Part shown: piece by piece, positions 11,401 to 21,502 of the stretch
Layout: the number at the start of each line of letters is the position of its first letter
Numbering within the stretch: position 1 is the first letter of the stretch
DNA from: Ciona savignyi
Taxonomy: Eukaryota > Chordata > Ascidiacea > Phlebobranchia > Cionidae
Reading direction: 5' to 3'
NCBI GenBank assembly: GCA_000149265.1
Contig: CH001357.1
Coordinates: forward strand, 294,398 to 358,397
Length of the DNA stretch: 64,000 nucleotides
Translations under genes and position numbers: made by a program
Notes under the pieces: generated by a model
Seen by the model: the letters and a program-made list of their open reading frames with translations, nothing else
Databases searched by the model: none
What the model was told of the DNA's origin: nothing

Positions 11401-14400
11401 AATTTTAAAAAAGAAAAAGTATATAAAGAGCGGGAAATAATTTAAAAAAGAAGTGTGGTAAAAATTTTAAAAAAAGAAGAAAAATAAATAAAAAAAGCTT
11501 AAAATTTTGTAAAAAAAAGCGAAAAAAAACTGAATAAAGAAGCGGAAAAAATACCTCAACACTACAGTGCGTTCCACTGGTTTGAAAGATTTGTATTTGT
11601 TCACAATCTTTAGTTTTTATTCATATTAGTTGCTTCGTGTATATATTTTATTAAAATACTTCCCACAATTCAGCGCGTTTAATGGGTTTGATACCTGAGA
11701 ATATATTTAGAAAAGAGTGGGGAAAAGTTTTAAAAAAAATAAGAAAAATTTAAAGAAGAAAGAAAAAAAATTAAAAAAACATGAACAATTTAAAAAAAAG
11801 TTTGAGAAAAAAACTTAATAAAAAAGCGGAAAAAATACCTTAACATTACAGTGCATTCAACGGGTTCGATACCGACCATCGGGAAAAAGCGGAGACTTTC
11901 ATCTCGGAGCTAGAGAGGATGGAAGAGGAGACGGATGACCTGGATGCGGTGCTTGATTACGCGGATGCCAGACAGAGGAGTCGGGAGGTGAACGACATCA
12001 TGTATCGATACGTGATCGAAGCGTACATGGTGCACAGCAAGCTCTGTAAGAAGAATCACGTCAGGTAATTTTGACTTGGTAGTTGTCCGATCGGTTAGTC
12101 TGGTGGTTTAGTGCAACGCCGTTTAACCGAAGGGTTGAAGGTTCGAAACTGGTCGCTAGGTAGTCGGTTGTGTCCTTGGGCACGGCACTTGATGAATATT
12201 GACAATTCATTAATGGGTTCTATCAAATTAAAGGAACTTCTGAATCATACATAACACACTGCAATAGCTCTGGTAACCCTACAGTGGGCGCGAGGTGATC
12301 TGTCGATTGCCCGTGTGTTAACCCCCTTGGTATTCCCATTCACGGGGATAAAATGAATATCCTATTATATTTTAACATAAAGGATAGTGGTTCAATACTC
12401 ATCCAGGCCATGTTTATTCTTTAAACTCAGTAGTTTAGAGAAACTTAAACTAAAATCATCATGTCAACCTTTTAAGTAGGCCAATGAAGGGTGTCTTGGA
12501 GATAAAAACGCTGTTGGATAGCACCCATAAAAAAAATTCTACAGATGCATTTTTGACCCCATTCTATCCCCCAGGTACCCAGACCCTCCCAAAATGGACC
12601 CATCCGTGATGCAATCTGCTGCAATGACAGGAAGTGGGGTTGGTGTTGGGGTACCGGAGGAACTATGGATGAATTACTGGAGGTGCGATGCAGACTTTAA
12701 CTTTCACCACAAGTAAGAATAACCTGGTTGGTTTAATGAAACAAAAATGAGCAAGGCACCTAACAGGCCAAACCATTCCCAGTCACTGGCACGCAGTGTA
12801 CAGAGGCTCCTGGGACTTGTATTACAGACAAGGGGAGTTATTTGGGTACATGCACGCTCAGATGTTGGCTCGATATGACGCTGACCGTGAATCGTGGGGG
12901 TTGGACCCGGTAAAGGTGGGTGATTTTTAGTGTTTTAGGGTTGAATTGGTTTAATGCTTCAATGATTTAGGTTCGGGGTTAAAGTTTGGGTGGGGTGGTA
13001 TTTTAGTTTGGGTTTAGGCTCAGGTTATGGTTAGGGTTGGATTCGGTTTGGGGCATAGCGTGGGTTTGCGCTGCAGCTGTGGTGGGTTAAGGATGGGGTG
13101 AGGGTAAGGGTATAAGTTGGGGTTAGAATGGGGTAAGGTTACGCTGGGGTTGGAGTTTGATGTGTTTAGTGTAAGGTTAGCTATCCCTGAGAGTAAAAAT
13201 AGTCCCGAAAATAGTCCCACCAAGTGTTAAGTGTTAAGTGCTGATAATTAATTTTACCAAACAACCCAATCACTCCACCCAGGAATACAAGTTTGACGAG
13301 ACAGAACCTGATGGATTTGATGCTGGGTTTGAGTTCCATAACAAGTATGGGTGGATGGTGCCTCGTCCTAAGGAGCAAATTTGGCCCGAAGACATTTTGA
13401 AAGAAAACCAAGAAAACGAGAAAAAAATTTGGAAATGTTTTGATGAAGGACTCGTAGAGTATGATGATATTATGTGAGTAAAGAATATATTTTTTTTTAC
13501 CCATCCAAGATTCGAACCCATGCTGGTATCGTCACTTGGACCGTTTTTGTATAGTAGACGGTATATGTTTCGGTCGGGTTAACCATTCGGCCACACGACC
13601 GTACTGAGTAAAGAATTTCATGTTTATCCTCGTGAATGGGAAAACTATGGGGATTAACACACGGGCAATCGTCAGATCACCTTGCGCCCACCGTCGGGTT
13701 ACCGGAACTATTGCAGTGTGTTGTATATGATTTACACTTTCCTTTGGTGTTCTGCTACAGAAAGGAAATGAAAACGAAGGAAAATTCAGAATGTCTAGAT
13801 TAGAACATTTATTATGGCGGTCATGCTTGTATTGTATCTAGTACCCACTGTATTGTTCATTAACATGTATTATAATATTAACACTGGAAGAGCTATATTG
13901 GTCCGGCCCGTTGGTCTAATGGTTAAGTGCGTTGTCTTTTAATCAAAAGGTTGCAGGTGCGAAACTGGTCGCTAGCTAGTCGGTTGTGTCCTTGGGCAAG
14001 GCACTTTACGGACATTGCCTGAACCCAGCGGATTAATGGGTTCTATCAAATTGAAGGAATATGTAAATCACACACAACACATTGCTATAGCTCCGGTAAC
14101 CCGACGGTGGGCGCGAGGTGATCTAAAGATTTCCCGTGTGTTAACCTCCTTGGTTTTCCCATTCACCCGGATAAACATGAATATATCCCATCCTATATTT
14201 AACTATTACAAAGGGGATAGATTGTGGGATTGAAACCAGTCGGTGGCAAAGAAAGAGAGTCTAGTGTTTTTTGCCAGCTTTAAGATAAAAATTTTTTTAA
14301 AGTTTGCGATTAAAAAACTTCAATTATAGTTTATTTCCAAAAAAATGGGCAGTCAGAAAAAGCAATAGAAGCCACAAACACAGTCAGGGGGTTTATTTTA

Positions 14401-17400
14401 ACTCATTGTCTCCATTCTACCTCCAGGCTCCCAATGGACACGAACATAGCCGGCCATATCATCGAGTCGTCTTCTAGAAACTTCAGTCGTAACCTGGGAA
14501 GTTTCCATAACATGGGCCACATGCGCGTTCTTGCTATACTGAAGAAATGAAAAAGAAGGTAAATACAAAAGAAATTTATAATTTTGTTCAAGATTTATTT
14601 ATTTTCTCTTAAAAGTTTAGCTTGTGAAAATTGTTATTTTTTTCTTTTCAAAAAATTGTTTTTCTAATTTGTATTTTTATTGATTCTCACAATTTAATTA
14701 TTTTGTCTGGTGATTTAAACTTAATGAAAAAATTTTTAATCAAAATTAGTATTATTTTTTGTAATTATTTTTTTGCAAAAATATAAAATTAATATACATT
14801 TTAAAATAAACTATTTTTTTTGTGTTTTCAAAAAATAGTTTTTCTCATTTGTATTTTTAGTAATTCTCACAATTTAATAATTTTGTTCTTGGTGTTTAAA
14901 CTTAATCAAAATTATCATTTTTTTTAATTATTTTTTTTTATTTTTTCACAATTTATTCTGTAGGACGTGTTGAACATTAAAATTAATGAAATAATCTCTA
15001 TTTTTTGTATTTAATTGCAGGAATAGAAGCAAAGTTACAAAAGTATTCATTTTTTTTAATTGCATAAATATTACCAACAAAAGTTACGAATCCATTCCCT
15101 AGGGCCGTGACATCACAACATACATGGGGTCACCGCTGTGTGCCGTGCGGGATCCCATATTCTTCCGTTGGCACAAGCACGTCGACAACTTGTACCAATA
15201 CTGGAACAACAAGGTTAAAACTGACCTGAAGGAAAATGCCCCGCCTGTCATAATTGACCCTTGTGATGTCATAATGGTGCCTGGAAGAGAAATGCCAAAA
15301 NNNNNNNNNNNNNNNNNNNNNNNNNNNNNNNNNNNNNNNNNNNNNNNNNNNNNNNNNNNNNNNNNNNNNNNNNNNNNNNNNNNNNNNNNNNNNNNNNNNN
15401 AACACACGGGCAATCCTCGATCACCTCGCGCCCACCGCCGGGTTACCGGAGCTATTGCAGTGTGTTGTATATGATAGACCCGTTCCTTCAATTTAGTAGA
15501 ACCCATTTATCCACTGAGTTTAGGTAATATCTGTTAAGTGTCTTGCCCAAGGACACAACCGACTAGCTAGCAATAGAAAAGTAACCCAGGTGAGTATTGA
15601 ACCGAGCACTTTTGTGGTAATGACTTGTTTCTTTGACTACTTGACTATGTGGGTTGGTTAGGAAATTACAAAAGGTTCGAAACTGGTCGCTAGCTTTGGT
15701 TGTGTCCTTGGGCAAGGCACTTAACAGACATTGCCTAAACCCAGCGGATTAATGGGTTCTACTAAATTAAAGGAATGTGTGAATCATACACAACACACTG
15801 CAATAGCTCCGGTGGGCGCGAGGTGATCTGACGATTGCCCGTGTGTTAACCCCCTTGAGCTTACCAAATTTAAAGCAATAATGTCCCACCCTATTCAACA
15901 CACATGTTGTATTTAGATGGGGTGGAAACGACTGGATGAAAACCGATTTCTCAAACGGGGAAATACAAACCACCCTGAAGAAAGCTGAATTGGCGTTCGA
16001 ATGGGATTACAAACTGGGTCACGAAGAATTCACTTACTTCCTTAGGTTGAAGCGAAAGCCAGGCACTGAAGGTAAAGTTGATTAAATGGTTTAAAAAAAA
16101 CAATTTTTAATTTATTAATTTTCGCAATTTGATAATTTTGTCTGATGATTTAAGTTTAATTAAAAGTATTATTTTATTTAAATAATTTGTAATTTTATTT
16201 TCGGATTTTTTATTTTTTTACCATTTTTTTGTCTGACGATTTGAATGCCAAATTTGTTAAAATAATTTGTTCTATTTTTTGTATTTAAATAAAAATTTAA
16301 AATTGGATGCCTAATCAATCTTTCTAGATATATACAGTGTGGGGTACTTGACTCAAATGCAGACAGTTGCGTGAAAAAATAAATCGAAAAAATCAGAAAA
16401 AACTTCCAACAAGGACCATCTTGAAGCAACATAAACTTTCATTTAAGATTTAGACGAATTATGTTATTTTTATGGGAATTTTCTTTTTAATAAAATGCAT
16501 TGTACTTTTAATAACATAGCGTTATAACAGAATGGCGTTGTATTACAGTTTTATTAAACTGAAAATATTTTAGTAGAACTCATTATTCCACTGGGTTCAG
16601 GCAATGTCTGTTAAGTGCCTTGCTTAAGGACACAACCGACTAGCCAGCGACCAGTTTCGAATCAGTAACCTTTCGGTTCAAAGGCATTGCACTAAACCAC
16701 CAAACTAACCATTTGGACTAGAGTAAATCTAGATATATTTTTCAATATGAAGTTAATACAGGGTTGGGCAACATACGGCTAATAAAGTGATTTTGACCGA
16801 CCCGCAGACTGTATCTAACCAAACCCTGTAATTAAGATATTGAATACTATTCATGTAATGATCCGGCCCACTAAGAACTTTATTGCCCCGCGTCTGACTC
16901 GCCGACTAGAGAAGTTGCCCACCCCTGAGCTAATAGCTATCTTGTACAGGTGAATTGAGACTCACTCTTCGATTGTTCATCTGCAAGGAAGAGCATATGA
17001 ACAACCGGAGACGATGGATTGAAATGGACAAGTTCGTTCACATGTGGGTTTGGAAGATCTTTATTTTTTGCATGTTAAAAACAAACTAGTTAATTGTTAA
17101 TATATAAGTAACCATGCTTTGGCCTTAAAATCATAAAATAATTAATCTGCAATTTTTTCGTTTTTTACAGTGTGTTTATTACTCACTAAAATTTCTCGAA
17201 GTATTTAGTATTAGAAAGTTATATTTTATGTTTACATGTGAGTTTGGAAGATGTTTCTAAAACTAAAACAAAAGTTATAAGCTAAAACACAAGTTATAAT
17301 TTGTTAAAAACAAGCTAATTATAATATAAGTAACCATGCTTTGGTCATCATGTGACTTTTAAGTTAAATATTAACCTGGAATTCCTTTTAAATTAGTCTT

Positions 17401-20400
17401 TTACAATGTGTTTATTACTCACTTAAATTTCTTGAACTCTTCAGTATACAATTATCCTATTTTATTGCTGTATTTGGAAACACGCAAGGGGTATTATGGC
17501 ACTGGCAATTGCTAGATTATCACATGCTCACTGTCGGGTTAGCGGGATTATTGCAGTGTGTTAGTTGGTTGATACAATAGCTTCAATCGACAACCTACTC
17601 ATTTGAATCTACTGAAATAAGGAAACCTCTCCAAACCACACAATAATGTTAAAAAAGAACAAGGAAAAACTAAAAAAGCATGCCGAAAGTGGCTTGGTTG
17701 AATATCGAACCCATACCCATTGATTTTGATCCCAGAATGCCGGCGAAAATGAAGCAATGTGTTGTGAAGAGATTGGATCGCGAGTCGTCTGTCATCAAAC
17801 GCTCGCATGACGCAACTAACAAGAGCGACGAAGCTAAACAACCGTCCATAGAGATCAAACAAGGAAACTGCGACTGCGGGTGGCCGTACTCTATGCTGCT
17901 ACCGCGTGGTGACAAGGTGGGCATTAAATGTCTAATTTATTACAAATCTTTATCGATTTAATGAGTATAATAAACTCCTTAATAATAATAATGAGAATCA
18001 CAGATTACAAGGTCGGTTTCCACATTTTATTTGGTCACCCTTATTTATTCCTGAGCTGGTATTAATAAAGGATTTATAACACAAGTATTCATTAGAAATA
18101 CCACATGCCTATGGTCAGGTTACCACAGCTATTGCAGAGTTTTACAATTGGCAATGGTTTGGTGATTTTGTTAAAATCTTGGCGGTTTATTCTGACGTAT
18201 TAAACAGTGATTCCCAAGCTTTTTTCTCATACCTATTATGCTTTTGTACATTCTTGTTCACCACCTAAGTAACATCTGACAAGAATATCTCAAATGTAGC
18301 TGTATTATAGTTTTTGTTACATCATAAAAGTTTAAAACCTCTACTTAAAGGTGAATAAAATACACCATTGCAAATTACTGGAAGTTTAAATCTTGTAACT
18401 TTGTAAGTATGCTAAGGTTATTTACATGTCACCTGAAATGCTATCACATACAACCAGTGTCACTCGTACTACAGTTTGTGAAAAACTGTAGTAAAACACA
18501 TGACCAAAAAGGGCAGATTTTATGCAGTATAAATTTATGTTTTTATTCTTTTTTTTTAATTACGTTAACAATATTTAGAATAAATCATAAAAAAATTAGG
18601 TTAACAATAAAAAAACAATATTTTAAAAAAAGATTTTTTTCGTACAGAACGGCGAAAAATGGCTGCTTGGAGTCTACGTCAGCGATGCAAATAACGACGA
18701 GATCAATGTTTGCGCCTCGTGTGGCAGTATGAGCTACTGCGGGACGGAGGACCAGGTTTATCCCGACAAAATGATCATGGGTTACCCGTTCGCAACCCCC
18801 ATGGCAATAAACAACAAAGTGGTGAGTAGTCTGTTGCGTTTTCAAGGTTTTTTTAAAAATTGAGCACATGAAAACGCAAATATATTTGAATATAGCAAGA
18901 AAAAACACCAAAATAACAGTGGGTATGTTATGCCATGTTACACAAGTCTAAGTGAATTTTTGATTGGAAACTCATTATTACCATCGTAAAGTGGAAACTT
19001 AGAATAGGATATTCATCTTTATCCCCGTGAATGGAAAAACCAAGGGGGTTAACATACGGGCAATCGTCAGATCACCTCGCGCCAACCATAGCGTTACCGG
19101 ATCTATTTCAGTGTGTTGTATATGATAGGAGTAACGGGCTTTTATGGCCTACATTCCTAGTTCCAGGGCTACCATGGACCCACCCATACTAATGTAATCA
19201 TAACTGGAAAACTCAAAGACTGTTATAATATGCAGACCAGAGGTCGGCAACCTTTAAAACGTAGTGTACCATTTCATGAATTATATCATAATGAAAATAA
19301 TTTTTCGTGGCAACCATTGTTGTGTGCGATTTACATACTACCCAATTTAAATATTACTAAGTAATGCGGTTGTTAGGAAGTCTGTTGATTTGCATGCTTT
19401 ACGAATGTAGGACTGTTGATTTTGTGCAGTGTATACAGTTTGAGTCGTAGACAGCTTGAGTTTGCACATAAAATATAGATTTTGTATGCGCATATCACGC
19501 GGCAGGCCATGAAAAAATTGTGAGACGCGGGCAAGGGTTGCCGACCCCTGTGTACGATTAACTCCTGCCAATTGCATTCACGAATCACATCACCCCTCTG
19601 GTTGCCCATCCAGTTAGTCTGGTGGTTTAGTGCGACGCCTTTCAACCGAAGGGTTGCAGGTGCAAAACTGGTTGCTAACTGGTCGGTTGTGTCCTTGCGC
19701 AAGGCACTTCACGGACATTGCCTGAACCCCACGAAAATATGCATCAAACCCCACCATCACCGCCTCCCACCATCCAGGTATCGATCTCAGATGCTGCGTC
19801 TCAGCTCGACAACTTCTGCATCACCCCGTTCACGATCCGGAACGATCATCCGTTCGTCAAACCTGCTCCTGTGATCCCTCCCATCCCTGTGGAGGAGGAG
19901 GAGGATACTCCTCTTCCTCTGTACTCACCACTAAATGTCCTCGGAGAGTTTGGTTCATCAGGATACAGGTAAGCGGGGGAATTGGTGGGTGAGCGGGTGA
20001 GTAAGGCGGGTGGGTAAGAGAAAGAGGGGGGTACTGGGGGTTTAGGGTTTACTTGGAAGGGTAATGGTTTAGGTGGTAAGGTCCGAAAGGGGTTAGGGTT
20101 AGGGTTCTGTTAGTTTGAGCGCTTATTAAACAACACTGTTTATGAACACCTGGAAATCTTACCCCACAGGGAAAATACGACATGGTAAGGGGGTAGATTG
20201 GGTGGTTGGGTGGGTAAACTCCCTTCAATATGGGATAGTGGGTATTTCCCTGCAACATAAATATGTAGGTATTCACCTGCAAAATGGGTTGGTGGTTATT
20301 CCCCTACAACATGGGTAAACAACCCCCCCCACAGTCGAAGCAGACTCACCGGACGCCTTCGCGTTCTACTCGACGACACCGACTTCCACCAGATGGGGGT

Positions 20401-21239
20401 AGAGAGGGTGCGTGTCGTGTTCAAAGGCCGGAGCGATCAAGCTTACAACATCACCAACGTCAGAATCGCACTCAGAATGGGGAATACCCTAAACATAGAC
20501 CCGAAATGCAATGTAGACGTGAAGTTCAAGGGAGCGAATGAGGCAGAGGTTCCCATGGAGGGGTTGATGTCCGATGAGCTCGTGTTGCCGTAAGTGGAAA
20601 TAGTTGGTTTGTTGGTAATATAATGCATAGGGTGTTTTAATTGTGATGTTATGATCGTGGTTATGTTGGTTTTATGATTTTAAATCAAAGTTTGCAATTT
20701 TTACCGTTTTCTCCGGGTTGTCAGATGAAAACTATAGACAAATCCTTTATTATGATTTCCCTACACACCAGAAAACAAAATATAAGAACAACCGATCAGC
20801 TAGCGGCAGGTTTCGATCTAATGATCCGGTGATTACACAAAATTAAAACACATTATTTAGTGCTCTTCCAATAAGCTAACTGACTGTACAAGAACTGACT
20901 ATTTTCCCTTTGGTATTCCCCTTGCATACTTACACTGTGTAAGAACTGGGTATTTCCCCTTGCATACTTACGCTGTATAAGAACTGGGTATTCTTGTGCT
21001 CACGCGGCTCACGCCCCATAACACGCAGAGTGAAGACGGGTGGAGAAAACGACTACTGGTTGACCTTCACCCTGGGCAGCCCGGGGTGTTTCGGCCTCGC
21101 TGAGAACCACAATCGAACCAACACGTACCGTCTCAACAAGAACTTCGTGGAAGAGGCCACCGTCAACGATGACTGGGAGATGTTTCAGGAGCATGTCAAG
21201 CAGTTCAACAACATCTACTGTGTGGATTGCCTTGTTTGA
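8471..21239 (+). CDS. Hemocyanin-type (type 3 copper) phenoloxidase with C-terminal extension
   Basis: Predicted to oxidise phenols to quinones in melanisation and immunity, as described for Ciona phenoloxidases. Exons: 8471-8761, 9635-9821, 11198-11321, 11852-12064, 12575-12712, 12783-12915, 13283-13473, 14427-14558, 15103 into the N gap, 15917-16071, 16950-17043, 17679-17916, 18648-18821, 19778-19968, 20335-20589, 21029-21239; about 975 residues plus what the gap hides. The 11852 exon matches hemocyanin N (DTDHREKAETF, YRYVIEAYMVH). CuA: FHHNHWHAVYRG and GELFGYMHAQML. CuB: NLGSFHNMGHM and RDPIFFRWHKHVDN. Hemocyanin C: CDCGWPYSMLLPRG, MSYCG, YPDKMIMGYPF. The last three exons (about 220 residues) go beyond the usual end. 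Odd: an in-frame TGA near 14540. No start ATG or signal peptide is evident; about 150 residues precede the N domain and phase joins the protease exon ending at 7653. Confidence 0.88.
8764..8852 (+). repeat. Two-copy 45-bp duplication at a splice donor
   Basis: GTAAGTTGGTACCATTATTC and TAAGTTGGTTCCATTATTTC begin two tandem units just after the exon ending at 8761; the donor itself is in the first unit. Confidence 0.7.
8868..9134 (+). mobile_element. hAT-like non-autonomous element
   Basis: Left end CAGGGGTCGACAACCTGCGG and right end ATTGTTGACCCCTA are inverted; a GCGGCTTCCAA-type interior. A clean 8-bp target duplication is not visible. Same family as 54186-54441. Confidence 0.7.
9398..9612 (+). 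mobile_element. tRNA-derived SINE next to an acceptor
   Basis: CTAGTCGGTTGTGTCTTTGA to GGAGATAAACATGAACATC. It ends only about 22 bp before the exon at 9635, so the SINE tail makes up the intron's branch and polypyrimidine region. Confidence 0.88.
9825..10296 (+). repeat. Tandem repeat of about 140 bp, four copies
   Basis: GGACTAAGAAATAAGAGACC recurs at about 9850, 9991, 10124 and 10266, with CATTCCCTTTAATTTGTTC between. It lies directly after the donor of the exon 9635-9821. Confidence 0.85.
10348..10437 (-). mobile_element. Second tRNA-like SINE family
   Basis: AGTTCGAAACCCATAATGAG to TTTAACAATTCGGCC; reverse copy, boxes A and B recognisable. Confidence 0.6.
10858..11142 (+). mobile_element. 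tRNA-derived SINE, full length
   Basis: Head CCGACCGGTTAGTCTGGTGG with box A TGGTTTACTGCG and box B GATTCGAAACT, tail GATAAACATGAATATCC. Confidence 0.93.
11330..11851 (+). repeat. Intron with three acceptor-like copies
   Basis: The intron before the exon at 11852 is an A-rich tract (GAAAAAATTTAAAAAAAG-type words). It holds two earlier decayed copies of the exon's opening, at about 11569-11590 and 11672-11690. The real acceptor reads TTACAG/TGCATTCAACGGG; the others read CTACAG TGCGTTCCACTGG and TTCAGCGCGTTTAATGGG. It looks like local duplication of the exon border. Confidence 0.6.
12087..12367 (+). mobile_element. tRNA-derived SINE, full length
   Basis: Head GTCCGATCGGTTAGTCTGG, box A TGGTTTAGTGC, box B GGTTCGAAACT, ending GGGGATAAAATGAATATCC; it sits 23 bp after the exon ending at 12064. 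Confidence 0.93.
12575..12915 (+). CDS. Phenoloxidase copper A site, two exons
   Basis: Exons 12575-12712 and 12783-12915 flank a 70-bp intron and join within the CuA motif: FHH at the end of one and NHWHAVYRG at the start of the next, giving the spaced HxxxH pair. The third ligand is the His of GELFGYMHAQMLARYDADR. The tryptophan usual between the first histidines of arthropod proteins is Asn here. The splice phase (2) makes the Asn codon across the junction. Confidence 0.9.
12955..13190 (+). repeat. Degenerate TTAGGG-like tract
   Basis: Words such as GGTTAGGGTTGG, GGGGTTAGAATGGGG and GGTTATGG fill this intron. It recalls interstitial telomere-like sequence, but no perfect array is present. 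Confidence 0.5.
13503..13604 (-). mobile_element. Second tRNA-like SINE family, best copy
   Basis: The minus strand reads GTGTGGCCGAATGGTTAACC (box A) and GGGTTCGAATCTTGG (box B), spaced about 70 bp apart, as in a class II (Ser or Leu type) tRNA. The acceptor-stem pairing is not evident, so it is a retroposon or pseudogene. Confidence 0.65.
13615..13748 (-). mobile_element. tRNA-derived SINE, tail and body
   Basis: TTCATGTTTATCCTCGTGAA to CAGTGTGTTGTATATGATT. Confidence 0.85.
13911..14198 (+). mobile_element. tRNA-derived SINE, full length
   Basis: Head GGTCCGGCCCGTTGGTCTAA with box A TGGTTAAGTGCG and box B GGTGCGAAACTGG, tail ATGAATATATCCCATCC. Confidence 0.93.
14427..15300 (+). CDS. Phenoloxidase copper B site, two exons, one frame break
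   Basis: The exon from 14427 has RNLGSFHNMGHM (two CuB histidines). The next, from 15103, has MGSPLCAVRDPIFFRWHKHVDN (third histidine) and runs into the N gap at 15301. In the first exon the frame that carries the histidines meets TGA at about 14548. The neighbouring frame gives TEEMKKK followed by a normal donor at 14559 that joins the next exon in phase. One missing base near 14531-14541 would reconcile both. The alternative is a weak donor (CGC/gttctt) at about 14527. Confidence 0.8.
14600..14960 (+). repeat. Intronic AT-rich duplication
   Basis: Two diverged copies of a block with CAAAAAATTGTTTTTCT and GATTCTCACAATTTAAT (14640s and 14820s). A third, weaker copy is in the intron at about 16090-16200. 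Confidence 0.55.
15301..15400. other. Assembly gap of 100 N
   Basis: A 100-N spacer cuts the phenoloxidase exon that begins at 15103. The true missing length is unknown. The start of the hemocyanin C domain would be expected near here. Confidence 0.99.
15401..15577 (-). mobile_element. tRNA-derived SINE, partly in the gap
   Basis: AACACACGGGCAATCCTCGA to ACAACCGACTAGCTAGC; its 3' end is in the N gap. Confidence 0.85.
15673..15860 (+). mobile_element. tRNA-derived SINE, 3' truncated
   Basis: GGTTCGAAACTGGTCGCTAG to GTGTTAACCCCCTTG; it ends 57 bp before the exon at 15917. Confidence 0.85.
16571..16722 (-). mobile_element. tRNA-derived SINE, head half
   Basis: CACTGGGTTCAGGCAATGTC to GCACTAAACCACCAAAC; box B as AGTTTCGAATC. 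Confidence 0.85.
16759..16927 (+). mobile_element. hAT-like MITE
   Basis: Ends CAGGGTTGGGCAACATACGG and GAAGTTGCCCACCCCTG, flanked by AGTTAATA and AGCTAATA (7 of 8 match). Same family as 62963-63150. Confidence 0.82.
17030..17445 (+). repeat. Duplicated exon border of about 200 bp
   Basis: CACATGTGGGTTTGGAAGAT (end of the exon 16950-17043 and its donor) recurs as TACATGTGAGTTTGGAAGAT at about 17231, followed in both by TAAGTAACCATGCTTTGG and GTGTTTATTACTCAC. A tandem copy of the exon end and intron start. Confidence 0.7.
17480..17565 (-). mobile_element. SINE fragment, diverged
   Basis: CTCACTGTCGGGTTAGCGGG and ATTGCAGTGTGTTAG. A weaker remnant is at about 18105-18150. Confidence 0.6.
19005..19132 (-). 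mobile_element. tRNA-derived SINE, tail and body
   Basis: AATAGGATATTCATCTTTAT to CAGTGTGTTGTATATGATA. Confidence 0.85.
19238..19550 (+). mobile_element. hAT-like MITE
   Basis: Ends CAGAGGTCGGCAACCTTTAA and GGGTTGCCGACCCCTG are inverted repeats. Flanks are not clearly duplicated. It lies in the phenoloxidase intron before the exon at 19778. Confidence 0.72.
19602..19735 (+). mobile_element. tRNA-derived SINE, head half
   Basis: CCAGTTAGTCTGGTGGTTTA, then GGTTGCAGGTGCAAAACTGG, ending GCCTGAACCCC, 42 bp before the exon at 19778. Confidence 0.88.
19778..21239 (+). CDS. Phenoloxidase C-terminal extension exons
   Basis: Three exons after the usual end of hemocyanin C. They hold a proline and acid-rich linker (VIPPIPVEEEEDTPLP), then an apparently beta-rich segment (LTGRLRVLLDD, VERVRVVFKG, NVRIALRMGN) and a final exon with WLTFTLGSPGCFG and the end NIYCVDCLV. 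I do not recognise a named domain. Phases fit (0, 2, 2). The stop at 21237-21239 lies inside a 28-bp minisatellite. A possible polyadenylation signal AATAAA is at 21894. Confidence 0.7.
20787..20840 (-). mobile_element. SINE head fragment
   Basis: ACAACCGATCAGCTAGCGGC and AGGTTTCGATCTAATG. Confidence 0.5.
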
Positions 21240-21502
21240 TTGGGATGTCATGGATTGCCTTGTTTGATTGTGATGTCATGGATTGCCTTGTTTGATTATC
21301 ATATCATGGATTGCCTTGTTTGATTGTGATGTCATGGATTGCCTTGTTTGATTGTGATGTCATGGATTGCCTTGTTTGATTGTGATGTCATGGATTGCCT
21401 TGTTTGATTGTGATGTCATGGATTGCCTTGTTTGATTGTGATGTCATGGATTGCCTTGTTTGATTGTGATGTCATGGATTGCCTTGTTTGATTGTGATGT
21501 CA
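21223..21502 (+). repeat. 28-bp minisatellite, ten copies
   Basis: Unit TGGATTGCCTTGTTTGAT followed by TGTGATGTCA, period 28. The first copy contains the last four codons and stop of the phenoloxidase; the rest is 3' untranslated. Confidence 0.92.

Noticed and set aside
13503..13604. True tRNA gene on the minus strand
   Set aside because: Boxes A and B are good but no acceptor-stem pairing or normal anticodon arm is apparent, and similar copies recur as repeats.
18585..18911. Minus-strand open frame of 108 residues
   Set aside because: Antisense of the phenoloxidase exon with CASCGSMSYCG and its intron.
21223..21502. Possible CRISPR-like array of 28-bp repeats
   Set aside because: Contiguous units without spacers; a minisatellite overlapping a stop codon.
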